DNA of 20,668 bases from Ruminococcus sp. UBA4321 (GTDB lineage Bacteria; Bacillota; Clostridia; Oscillospirales; Ruminococcaceae): the NCBI GenBank assembly GCA_002393815.1, contig DGUB01000002.1, forward strand, positions 7,707 to 28,374, given 5' to 3'. Within the stretch, counting starts at the first letter, position 1. Each line of letters opens with the position of its first letter. The position numbers were made by a program, and so were the translations under genes. This document shows positions 14,080 through 20,668 of this stretch, one piece after another. Under the pieces are notes generated by a model. That model worked only from the letters and a program-made list of their open reading frames with translations, searched no databases and was not told where the DNA came from.

Positions 14080-14752
14080 CGGAATAAAATTGTTTTAGCT
14101 GTGCAATATCATACTGACGGTTGAGATAAATGACTTCGTCGGCGATATGCTTTAAAAATTCGTCGCTTCCGACCGGAAGCAGAACCAATGCCCCGGCAGA
14201 AGTCAGTTCCCGGAGCGGTTTCAGTAAGCTGGACTGACACATCCGATAATAGAAATTACTGGTTTCATACGGCGCATAGAAGATTTTCTTTTCCATTGCA
14301 TAGCCGTAAGCCGCAGATGCACGCCAGCGTTCACCGCTCAGATAGCGGAATTTCCGGTCGAAGCGTTCCGGAGTCAGCAGAAATTTTTCTGCCAGTTCCG
14401 GAAACGTTTCCGTTCTCTGACTGGATTTCAAGGCTTTTTCGATAGCTTTCCGGACGGGATATTTTCCGTAAGGTTCGCCGGAAGGTTCCAGATTATGGCT
14501 GATTTTCTGCAAATCTGCCTGACTGCATTCCGTATCATTGAGAAAAATTTTCAGCTGATTGAAATCCGCTTTTCCGCCGAGCAGATAAGATAAATACATA
14601 CAGCCCTGTCCGTATTCGCTGACGAGTGCGTAAATTTTTCCGCCCTCAAAAGTCAGGTCACTGTAATACCAAGTATCTGGAATTTTGGCATCAGAAGCCG
14701 TGATAATGCCGTGACAGCCGGAAGTGTCTATCCTAATTTTCATTTTTTGCAT
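14060..14752 (-). CDS. Degenerate ABC-ATPase-like protein, catalytic residues lost
   Basis: This 230-aa protein follows the ABC ATPase layout but lacks the active-site residues. GGKIYALVSEYGQGCMYL (37-54) occupies the Walker A place, with Cys51 for the essential Lys. RYLSGERWRAS (136-146) is an ABC signature. KIFYAPYETSN (156-166) stands at Walker B, with Tyr and Ala for Asp-Glu. ALVLLPVGSDEFLKHIADEVIYL (188-210) is the end of the fold with the H-loop His replaced. It should therefore not hydrolyse ATP. It lacks membrane segments and no permease gene is near. The start may be the ATG at 14752, or at 14743, which overlaps the methyltransferase stop as ATGA. It lies between that gene and nrdG. 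The function is unknown; a structural or regulatory role is inference. Confidence 0.75.
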   Translation of the reverse strand: MQKMKIRIDTSGCHGIITASDAKIPDTWYYSDLTFEGGKIYALVSEYGQGCMYLSYLLGGKADFNQLKIFLNDTECSQADLQKISHNLEPSGEPYGKYPVRKAIEKALKSSQRTETFPELAEKFLLTPERFDRKFRYLSGERWRASAAYGYAMEKKIFYAPYETSNFYYRMCQSSLLKPLRELTSAGALVLLPVGSDEFLKHIADEVIYLNRQYDIAQLKQFYSGFSGSE

Positions 14753-15426
14753 TTGAAAATACCTTCGGCATAGACTGTTCTGATTTTTACTGCCTGATAC
14801 ATGCTTTCAAGGCGTGTTTTCAGAGAATCTCTGGTTTCAAAAGGCGGCGTGAAAGAATTCTTCGGAACGAGAATGTGTCTGACGGCGAAATCCGTACGTT
14901 TCTTTTCGCCCTGAATATAGAAGCATCCACAGAAGATGCCGCCTTTTTTCAGTACTCTGTAAGTTTCCGAGAAAGCGGCTTCTTTATCGGGAAATGCGTG
15001 AAAGCCGTTCAGGGAAAGCACAATATCAAAGCTTTCGTCAGGGAAGGGGAGATTTCCCACATCTCCCTGACGGAAATCAATATTGTGAATCTGCATGAGT
15101 TCCGCGCGTTTCTGGGCATTCTGCATCATATCGGCGGAATAGTCCAGACAGGTGATTTCGGCTTCCGGAAGCGTCTGATACAGGGGCATTGTCAGAACGC
15201 CTGTTCCGACAGGCACTTCAAGAAGCTTTCCGGAAAAGCCTTCCGGAATGCCGGATAATGCGGAATTCAGCCATTGAGAAGTGGTGAACTCATCAAACCC
15301 CCACATGATTTTATTGACAATTTTTCCGGGCAGTGTGGAATAGCTGACAAGCCCGTCATAGAATCCGGCGAAATCTCCGCCGAGTTCCTGATAAGAATTC
15401 TGAATCTGTGATTTTCTGTCAGGCAT
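14740..15426 (-). CDS. Class I SAM-dependent methyltransferase
   Basis: This 228-aa Rossmann-fold methyltransferase shows, numbered from the chosen start, motif I LLEVPVGTG (68-76), the ribose-binding acid in CLDYSADMM (D95), RQGDVGNLPFPDESFDIVLS (119-138, motif III-IV, with the usual GDxxxLPFPD) and VLKKGGIF (158-165). Its closest outline is the ubiE/Methyltransf_11 type, but the substrate cannot be told. A GTG at 15435 would extend it by three residues, but that codon lies within the ribosome site GGAGGTGA. The ATG at 15426, 9 nt after GGAGG, is the start. It follows nrdD by 21 nt and overlaps the ABC-like gene, so it belongs to the nrd operon. No catalytic link with ribonucleotide reduction is known. 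Confidence 0.88.
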   Translation of the reverse strand: MPDRKSQIQNSYQELGGDFAGFYDGLVSYSTLPGKIVNKIMWGFDEFTTSQWLNSALSGIPEGFSGKLLEVPVGTGVLTMPLYQTLPEAEITCLDYSADMMQNAQKRAELMQIHNIDFRQGDVGNLPFPDESFDIVLSLNGFHAFPDKEAAFSETYRVLKKGGIFCGCFYIQGEKKRTDFAVRHILVPKNSFTPPFETRDSLKTRLESMYQAVKIRTVYAEGIFKCKK

Positions 15427-15447
15427 TTGCCTCACCTCCGGAAATGA

Positions 15448-17775
15448 TTATTCTGTGACAGTGTGTTTCACTCTGTCTTCAACTTCGCTTCTTTTCGCGT
15501 CGTTGAATCTGTCCAGAGTGCCGACAAGATAGCCGGTGATTCTTCTGATACGCTCGAATCCTATGCGGTTATGGTCTTTTTCGGGTCTGCCGCACTGGGG
15601 GCATACGTCGTTGATGATGCCGGTATAGCCGCAGACCGGGTCACGGTCAACGGGATGATTGATAGAGCCGTAGCCGATGCCGGATTCTTTCATGCATCTG
15701 ATAACTTTCTCGAATGCGGAAAGATTCTTGAGCGGGTCGCCGTCAAGTTCGACATAGCTGATATGACCGGCATTTGTCAGTGCGTGATAGGGGGCTTCAA
15801 TCTGAATTTTCTCAAATGCGCTGATAGGGTAGTACACAGGCACATGGAAAGAGTTGGTATAATATTCCCGGTCTGTCACGCCGGGAATGATGCCGTATCG
15901 TTTCTTATCCATACGGACGAATCTGCCGGATAAGCCTTCGGCAGGAGTTGCCAGTAAGGAGAAGTTCAGACCGGTTTCCTGAGATTCTTTGTCAAGCCGC
16001 TTTCTCATTCTGGTAATGATTTCCAGACCAAGTTCACGGGCGCGTTCGCTTTCGCCGTGATGTTCGCCGATTAAGGCTTTCAGGGTTTCGGCAAGTCCGA
16101 TAAAGCCGACAGAAAGTGTACCGTGCCGGAGAACTTCAGCGACGCTGTCATCGGGAGCGAGTCTTTCAGAATCGAGCCAGATGCCCTGTCCCATCAGGAA
16201 GGGGAAATTCCGGACTTTCTTCTGACACTGGATATCAAATCTGTGCTTGAGCTGGTCAATGGCAAGATTCATGATATCGTCAAGACTTGCAAAGAAAGCA
16301 TCCAGATTATGGTCAGCCTTGATTGCTAGTCTGGGAAGGTTCACGGAAGTGAAACTTAAATTTCCTCTGCCGGTGACAATTTCGCGGTCAGGGTCGTATA
16401 CATTGCCGATAACTCTGGTGCGGCAGCCCATATAGGCAATTTCCGTGCGATAGTCGCCGGGCTTGTAATACTGGAGATTATACGGTGCATCGATGAAAGA
16501 GAAGTTCGGGAACAGTCTCTTTGCCGATACACGGCAGGCAAGCTTGAATAAATCATAGTTCGGGTCTTCGGGATTATAGTTAATGCCTTCTTTAATCTTG
16601 AAGATATGAATCGGGAAGATAGGGGTTTCGCCGTTGCCGAGTCCGGCTTCGTTGGCGAGCAGAATATTTTTTGTCACCATGCGTCCTTCCGGAGTGGTGT
16701 CTGTACCGTAGTTGATGGAGGAGAACGGTGTCTGTGCGCCTGCACGGCTGTTCATAGTGTTCAGGTTATGCACCAGAGCTTCCATTGCCTGATAAGCAGC
16801 ACGGTCGGTTTCCTGATAGGCATGTTCCACAGCGAATTTCAGAACTTTTGTCACAAGTTCCGGAGCGAAATTTTCTTCCAGAGCGGCTCTGATTTTTTCT
16901 TCAAAACTGTTGTCGTTGGCGAGTACCGGAATCAGGTTTTCTTTCAGTTTGAGTTCATCGCACAGATGCAGAACATATTCGGCAGGCTTTTCAATCTCTG
17001 TCAGAAGTTCCAGCGCACGGGCGAGATTCTGACGGTATCTTGCCGCATAAGTTTTCCGGATGCCGTCTGCCATGGCATAGTCAAAGTTCGGAACGCTCTG
17101 ACCGCCGTGCTGGTCGTTCTGGTTTGACTGAATCGCGATGCACGCAAGCGCGGAATAACTTGCAATATCATTCGGTTCTCTCAGGAAGCCGTGACCTGTG
17201 GAGAATCCGCCTTTGAAAAGCTTGACTAAATCAATCTGACAGCAGGTGGTTGTCAGTGTCAGGAAGTCAAGGTCATGAATGTGAATATCTCCTTCGGAAT
17301 GCGCCTTGGCATGTTCCGGTTTCAGGACGTATAATTCATAGAATTCCTTTGCGGAAACACTGCCGTATTTGAGCATCGTACCCATGGCAGTATCACCGTC
17401 GATATTGGCATTTTCGCGTTTGATGTCGCTGTCTTTTGCGGAATGGAATGTCAGTTCATTGAGGACTTTCATCAGATTGGTTTTCATTTCTCTGGAGCGT
17501 GTGCGCTCATAGCGGTAGAGAATATAAGCTTTTGCAGTATGGGCATGTCCGCGTTCAATCAGAACTTTTTCGACTAAATCCTGTACCTGTTCTACAGTCG
17601 GGGGATTATTGGCGCATTGTTCTTCACAGACCTGACACACCTGTTTTGCAACAGCCTCGGCTTCGGCACGGTCAGAACCGCCGACTGCCTGTGCTGCCCG
17701 GAAGACAGCATTACTGATTTTTTCCATATCGAACGGGTCTTTCCGTCCGTCGCGCTTGATTATATAACTCAACAT
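15448..17775 (-). CDS. nrdD: NrdD, anaerobic (class III) ribonucleoside-triphosphate reductase
   Basis: NrdD reduces ribonucleoside triphosphates to deoxy forms by glycyl-radical chemistry and works only without oxygen. The 775 residues begin with an ATP-cone (about 2-95, IIKRDGRKDPFDMEKI), the dATP-sensing allosteric site. The catalytic region has IHIHDLDFLTLTTTCCQIDL (164-183) with Cys178-179, and HGGQSVPNFDYAMADG. The C-terminus carries RITGYLVG (745-752) with the radical Gly748, preceded by a zinc-site region CGYTG...CPQCG (C715, C725, C728). The first Cys of the usual first CxxC pair is Asp712. AAAGGAG lies about 11 nt before the ATG. It is the first gene of an operon of five with its activator nrdG as the fourth gene, and has a strong promoter at 17848-17876. 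Confidence 0.97.
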   Translation of the reverse strand: MLSYIIKRDGRKDPFDMEKISNAVFRAAQAVGGSDRAEAEAVAKQVCQVCEEQCANNPPTVEQVQDLVEKVLIERGHAHTAKAYILYRYERTRSREMKTNLMKVLNELTFHSAKDSDIKRENANIDGDTAMGTMLKYGSVSAKEFYELYVLKPEHAKAHSEGDIHIHDLDFLTLTTTCCQIDLVKLFKGGFSTGHGFLREPNDIASYSALACIAIQSNQNDQHGGQSVPNFDYAMADGIRKTYAARYRQNLARALELLTEIEKPAEYVLHLCDELKLKENLIPVLANDNSFEEKIRAALEENFAPELVTKVLKFAVEHAYQETDRAAYQAMEALVHNLNTMNSRAGAQTPFSSINYGTDTTPEGRMVTKNILLANEAGLGNGETPIFPIHIFKIKEGINYNPEDPNYDLFKLACRVSAKRLFPNFSFIDAPYNLQYYKPGDYRTEIAYMGCRTRVIGNVYDPDREIVTGRGNLSFTSVNLPRLAIKADHNLDAFFASLDDIMNLAIDQLKHRFDIQCQKKVRNFPFLMGQGIWLDSERLAPDDSVAEVLRHGTLSVGFIGLAETLKALIGEHHGESERARELGLEIITRMRKRLDKESQETGLNFSLLATPAEGLSGRFVRMDKKRYGIIPGVTDREYYTNSFHVPVYYPISAFEKIQIEAPYHALTNAGHISYVELDGDPLKNLSAFEKVIRCMKESGIGYGSINHPVDRDPVCGYTGIINDVCPQCGRPEKDHNRIGFERIRRITGYLVGTLDRFNDAKRSEVEDRVKHTVTE

Positions 17776-17841
17776 ATCGCTGAAAACTCCTTTTCCTCAA
17801 AATATTGCGGCACAATATCTGGTATGCCGGATAAAGTGCTA

Positions 17842-17876
17842 TATACTAGTATACCGTATATTTCCTGAATTGTCAA
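17842..17876 (-). promoter_or_regulatory. Promoter of nrd operon with palindrome over the -10
   Basis: On the minus strand, TTGACA (17876-17871), a 17-bp spacer and TATACT (17853-17848) form a strong promoter. The perfect palindrome TATACTAGTATA (17842-17853) covers the -10 and extends toward the start site near 17841, so a regulator could block it. Confidence 0.85.
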
Positions 17877-18154
17877 GCCGTGATTTTGCACAATAAAGAA
17901 TCTGAAATCTTATGCAATTTTTATAAAAATAGAGGAAAAATGCGCTTTTTTCTCAAAAGATAAGCAAAAACAGAAGCTTTAGTTCACGAAAGGAACAGAA
18001 AATGTCAACCACAATATATTGTGGTTAAACTGTGCTGACAAAAAAAGGAAACCGAAACTTTAGTACTATATTGCTGAAATAACCTGTCAGTCCGTTCCGG
18101 AATGTGAAAAATTTCTTCCTGAACATGTAGACTGTGAAAAAAAATTAAATCCGC
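17877..18154. other. Intergenic region between nrdD and aroF promoters
   Basis: No real gene is seen. It contains the NrdR-like palindrome (18007-18026) and half-site look-alikes CACAATA (17889-17895). A further half-site, CACAATAT (17811-17818), lies in the nrdD leader. An 8-codon reading frame (18002-18028) with an AAAGGA site coincides with the palindrome but is probably accidental. Confidence 0.5.
18007..18026. promoter_or_regulatory. NrdR-box-like perfect 20-bp palindrome
   Basis: AACCACAATATATTGTGGTT is fully self-complementary. Its core matches the known NrdR box, ACACwATATATwGTGT, at all inner positions. NrdR represses ribonucleotide reductase operons when dATP is high, and nrdD is the nearest such gene. 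The box lies about 130 bp upstream of the nrdD -35 and about the same distance from the aroF -35, farther than is normal for NrdR. Only degenerate half-sites are nearby where a tandem partner would be expected. Confidence 0.7.
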
Positions 18155-18183
18155 TTGACAAAGTTTTCAAAACAGTGTATAAT
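18155..18183 (+). promoter_or_regulatory. Promoter of DAHP synthase gene
   Basis: TTGACA (18155-18160), a 17-bp spacer and TATAAT (18178-18183) form a full-consensus promoter. The start would be near 18190, leaving a leader of about 30 nt, too short for an attenuator or T-box. Confidence 0.92.
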
Positions 18184-18220
18184 AAGATAGATTGATTATT
18201 TTTTAAGGAGTATGAACGCT

Positions 18221-19249
18221 ATGAGTATGGAATTTATCAGAAAACTGCCGATTCCGAAAGAAATTAAAGAACAGTATCCGCTTTCCGTCGCATTCGAGAC
18301 GCGCAAAAAGCAGAGAGATGAGGAAACGGCAAAGATTTTCAAAGGCGAATCAGACAAGCTGATTCTGATTATCGGACCTTGTTCGGCTGACAGGGAAGAC
18401 GCTGTCATGGAATATATTCACCGTCTGGCGAAGGTGCAGGAAGAAGTAGAGGATAAAATTCTGATTATCCCCAGAATCTACACGAACAAGCCCAGAACCA
18501 ACGGCACGGGCTATAAAGGCATGGTGCATCAGCCTGACCCTACCAAGGCGGAAGATATGCTCGAAGGCTTGATTTCTATCCGGAAACTGCACAGACGCGC
18601 CATCGAAGAAACAGGCTTTACCTGTGCGGATGAAATGCTGTACCCGGAGAATTACAGATATTTATCAGATTTGCTGTCTTATGTGGCAGTCGGTGCGCGG
18701 AGCGTCGAAGACCAGCAGCACAGACTGACAGTCAGCGGCATGGACATTCCGGCAGGCATGAAGAACCCCACAAGCGGAGATTTGTCCGTCATGTTCAATT
18801 CGATTTATGCCGCACAGTCGAAGCATACATTCCTGTACCGCGGATGGGAAGTGCATACTTCCGGAAATCCGCTGGCACATGCGATTCTGAGAGGATTCGT
18901 CAACAAGCACGGCGAATCACAGCCGAATTATCACTATGAAGATTTGCTTCTGACCTATCATCAGTATGTAGAAAAGAATCTCGAAAACCCGTCTGTCATT
19001 ATTGATACCAATCACTGCAATTCCAACAAGTGCTGGTATGAACAGCCCAGAATCGCAAGTGAAGTGCTTCACGCCTGCCGCCATAATGACGATATCAGGA
19101 AGATGGTCAAGGGCTTCATGATTGAAAGCTATCTGGAAGACGGCGCACAGAAAGTCGGCGAAGGCATCTACGGAAAGTCGATTACAGACCCCTGTCTCGG
19201 ATGGGATAAGACACAAGACCTGATTTTAAGAATCGCTGACCAGTTATAA
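18221..19249 (+). CDS. aroF: 3-deoxy-7-phosphoheptulonate (DAHP) synthase, AroF/G/H type
   Basis: This enzyme joins phosphoenolpyruvate and erythrose 4-phosphate, the first step toward chorismate and the aromatic amino acids. The 342 residues show the class I-alpha features: LIIGPCSADREDAV, RIYTNKPRTNGTGYKG, VGARSVEDQQHR, IPAGMKNPTSGD, IDTNHCNSNK, MIESYLEDG and SITDPCLGW, with the metal-binding Cys, His, Glu and Asp all kept. The length is close to E. coli AroG (350). The ribosome site AAGGAG (18205-18210) is 1 nt from an ATG at 18212 but 10 nt from the in-frame ATG at 18221, so the latter is taken as the start. The gene stands alone with its own promoter and terminator. Which amino acid inhibits it cannot be read from the sequence. 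Confidence 0.95.
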   Translation: MSMEFIRKLPIPKEIKEQYPLSVAFETRKKQRDEETAKIFKGESDKLILIIGPCSADREDAVMEYIHRLAKVQEEVEDKILIIPRIYTNKPRTNGTGYKGMVHQPDPTKAEDMLEGLISIRKLHRRAIEETGFTCADEMLYPENYRYLSDLLSYVAVGARSVEDQQHRLTVSGMDIPAGMKNPTSGDLSVMFNSIYAAQSKHTFLYRGWEVHTSGNPLAHAILRGFVNKHGESQPNYHYEDLLLTYHQYVEKNLENPSVIIDTNHCNSNKCWYEQPRIASEVLHACRHNDDIRKMVKGFMIESYLEDGAQKVGEGIYGKSITDPCLGWDKTQDLILRIADQL

Positions 19250-19258
19250 AACAAAGAA

Positions 19259-19292
19259 ACCGGACGGAGTTCCATTCCGCCCGGTTTTTATT
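19259..19292. terminator. Terminator between aroF and the SCIFF maturase gene
   Basis: ACCGGACGGA (19259-19268) pairs with TCCGCCCGGT (19276-19285), with one A-C mismatch, followed by TTTTATTTT on the plus strand. On the minus strand a weaker T-rich tail (TTTCTTTGTTTT) follows, so it may serve both genes. Confidence 0.88.
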
Positions 19293-20668
19293 TTAACAGT
19301 TTTTGAATGCGGTGCTGACTTCATCAGGCGCGAGGTTTTCCATCTTCTTGACTGCCTGAATCATGATAGCGCATTCCAGACGCTTCTTTTCGAGTTCGCA
19401 GGAGAGCGTATGCGATTCCAGAATATTGCCCTGATACTGATAGTTGTTTGCATTGCATCCGCCGGAACAGTAGAATTTCGCCCAGCAGTCGCGGCATTTG
19501 GATTTGTTGTAGATATGAGACTGTGAGAACTCATATTTCATATCTTCATTGAAAGTACCTTCTTCGAGGTTGCCCATCTTGTATTCTTCGATTCCGACAA
19601 ACTGATGACACGGATAAATGTCGCCGTCCGGCGTGATGGCAACGTATTCATTGCCGCAGCCGCAGCCTTTCAGCCGCTTGATAGCGCAGGGACCTGCATC
19701 CAAGTCAATCATGAAGTGGAAGAAGTTGAAATGCTTTCCGGCTCTGTCATTTTCGAGAATTTTATTGGCAAGGCGTTCATATTCGGCGGAGATTGCCGGA
19801 ATCTCTGCTTCGGTGAGTGCGTAGGGATATTTGCTTTCACAGACAACAGGCTCAACAGAAATCTGGTCGAATCCAGCTTCATAGAGACTGAATACATCTT
19901 CGGCGAAATCGAGGTTATATTTCGTGAACGTGCCGCGGACATAGTAATCAAGATTCTTGTCGCGCTGTTCGACGAGTTTTCTGAATTTCGGCAGAATAAT
20001 GTCATAAGTGCCTTTGCCGCCGGTGACGGGGCGCATTCTGTCGTTAGTTTCCTTTCTGCCGTCGATGGATAAGACAACATTCGACATTTCAGAATTAATA
20101 AAATCAATAGAGTCATCATTCAGGAGAGTGCCGTTCGTGGTGATAGTAAACCGGAATTTCTTTCCGGATTCTTTTTCGCGTTCACGAGCATATCTGACGA
20201 CTTCTTTCACGGCATTGAAATTCATGAGCGGTTCACCGCCGAAGAAATCCAGTTCCAGAAATTTTCTGTTCTGGGATTTTTCAATCAGAAAATCAATGGC
20301 AAGTTTTCCGGTTTCGACGGGCATAAGCTTCCGTCCCGTGCCGAAGTCTCCGGTGGAAGCAAAACAGTATTTACATCTCATATTGCAGTCATGAGAGATA
20401 TGCAGGCACATTGCCTTAATCGGCGCAGGGGCGGCGAACCGGGCATATTTTTCATATTCATCATTTGCGAACAGAATTTTCTGTTCAGCAAGTTCTTTGA
20501 GTTCCTGATAGCAGTCCCGAATTTCTTCCTCCGGAAAGCTGCCGCTTAATTTTTCGACAAGTTCCGCAGGACATTCGTCCGCGAACGGGGGAGCGGCATC
20601 ATCCAGCATTTTATAAGTCAGTTCATCAACGATATGTACACCGCCGCTGTTGACATCCAGAACAATAT
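19293..20668 (-). CDS. SCIFF (ranthipeptide) radical-SAM/SPASM maturase, 5' end outside window
   Basis: This cytoplasmic enzyme forms thioether crosslinks in the small Cys-rich SCIFF peptide. The reading frame runs past the window edge; 457 residues are present, starting IVLDVNSGGVHIVDEL, which matches the usual N-terminus, so only a few residues should be missing. The radical-SAM cluster is CNMRCKYC (codons at 20387-20364), followed by LDFFGGEPLMNF and TITTNGTLL. The C-terminal SPASM part has GCGCGNEYVAITPDGDIYPCHQ, CRDCWAKFYCSGGC and a late SCE, which bind the extra iron-sulfur clusters. The SCIFF precursor gene usually lies just upstream of it and would therefore fall beyond 20668. It is convergent with aroF. 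Confidence 0.93.
   Translation of the reverse strand, partial: IVLDVNSGGVHIVDELTYKMLDDAAPPFADECPAELVEKLSGSFPEEEIRDCYQELKELAEQKILFANDEYEKYARFAAPAPIKAMCLHISHDCNMRCKYCFASTGDFGTGRKLMPVETGKLAIDFLIEKSQNRKFLELDFFGGEPLMNFNAVKEVVRYAREREKESGKKFRFTITTNGTLLNDDSIDFINSEMSNVVLSIDGRKETNDRMRPVTGGKGTYDIILPKFRKLVEQRDKNLDYYVRGTFTKYNLDFAEDVFSLYEAGFDQISVEPVVCESKYPYALTEAEIPAISAEYERLANKILENDRAGKHFNFFHFMIDLDAGPCAIKRLKGCGCGNEYVAITPDGDIYPCHQFVGIEEYKMGNLEEGTFNEDMKYEFSQSHIYNKSKCRDCWAKFYCSGGCNANNYQYQGNILESHTLSCELEKKRLECAIMIQAVKKMENLAPDEVSTAFKNC

Noticed and set aside
17800..17818. ATATTG...CAATAT in the nrdD leader as a second NrdR box
   Set aside because: The half-sites point outward and the spacing differs from the NrdR consensus, so it is noted only as a half-site look-alike.
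18002..18028. Eight-codon frame with ribosome site, possible leader peptide
   Set aside because: It coincides with the NrdR-like palindrome, has one Tyr only, no promoter at the right place, and lies upstream of the aroF promoter, so it cannot act as an aromatic attenuator.
18184..18220. T-box or attenuator in front of the DAHP synthase gene
   Set aside because: The leader is only about 30 nt long and has no T-box sequence or alternative hairpins.

Overview
The window looks like a chromosomal segment of an anaerobic, fibre-degrading Firmicute, most likely a cellulosome-forming Ruminococcus or close relative (inference). The support is a family 9 cellulase, a dockerin-bearing double SGNH esterase for pectic side chains, an oxygen-sensitive class III ribonucleotide reductase, a SCIFF (ranthipeptide) radical-SAM maturase, and low-GC sigma-A promoters with strong AGGAGG-type ribosome binding sites. 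No tRNA, rRNA, CRISPR array, transposase or prophage gene was found.

Layout. (1) 1-485, minus: N-terminal part of a secreted GH9 cellulase, divergent from a plus-strand pair (956-2490) coding a VTC-domain protein and a DUF4956 membrane protein. That pair's promoter carries a TTTAAG-N5-TTTAAG box of the CiaR type. (2) 2491-3151: gene-free, but with a good promoter, several hairpins and an intrinsic terminator, so it may hold a small RNA of about 270 nt. (3) 3152-6398, plus: a ribbon-helix-helix protein and ClpB under one near-consensus promoter, with two ATTCnGAAT palindromes in the leader. (4) 6433-7032: a 53-aa protein divergent from an XRE-type regulator. (5) 7054-9066, minus: two lipoproteins and a 2H phosphoesterase, back to back with a plus-strand barnase/barstar pair (9202-10055). 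The barnase has a lipoprotein-like N-terminus and an acidic linker. (6) 10102-13041, minus: a 979-aa modular esterase with CBM-like, SGNH, ricin, dockerin, CBM35-like and second SGNH modules. (7) 17775 down to 13257, minus: nrdD, a SAM methyltransferase, a degenerate ABC-ATPase-like protein, nrdG and a GIY-YIG protein, apparently one operon. (8) 18221-19249, plus: DAHP synthase. A perfect NrdR-like palindrome lies between it and nrdD. (9) 19293-20668, minus: the SCIFF maturase, cut by the window end.

How it fits together. NrdG activates NrdD to make deoxynucleotides anaerobically. Two uncharacterised proteins, one an apparently dead ABC ATPase, are inserted between them. Barstar should protect the cell from the barnase before export. 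The RHH protein may regulate the ClpB disaggregase in place of CtsR or HrcA. GH9 and the modular esterase are secreted polysaccharide-degrading enzymes. The least explained items are the dead ABC protein, the candidate RNA at 2752-3025, the RHH-clpB arrangement and the CiaR-like box.
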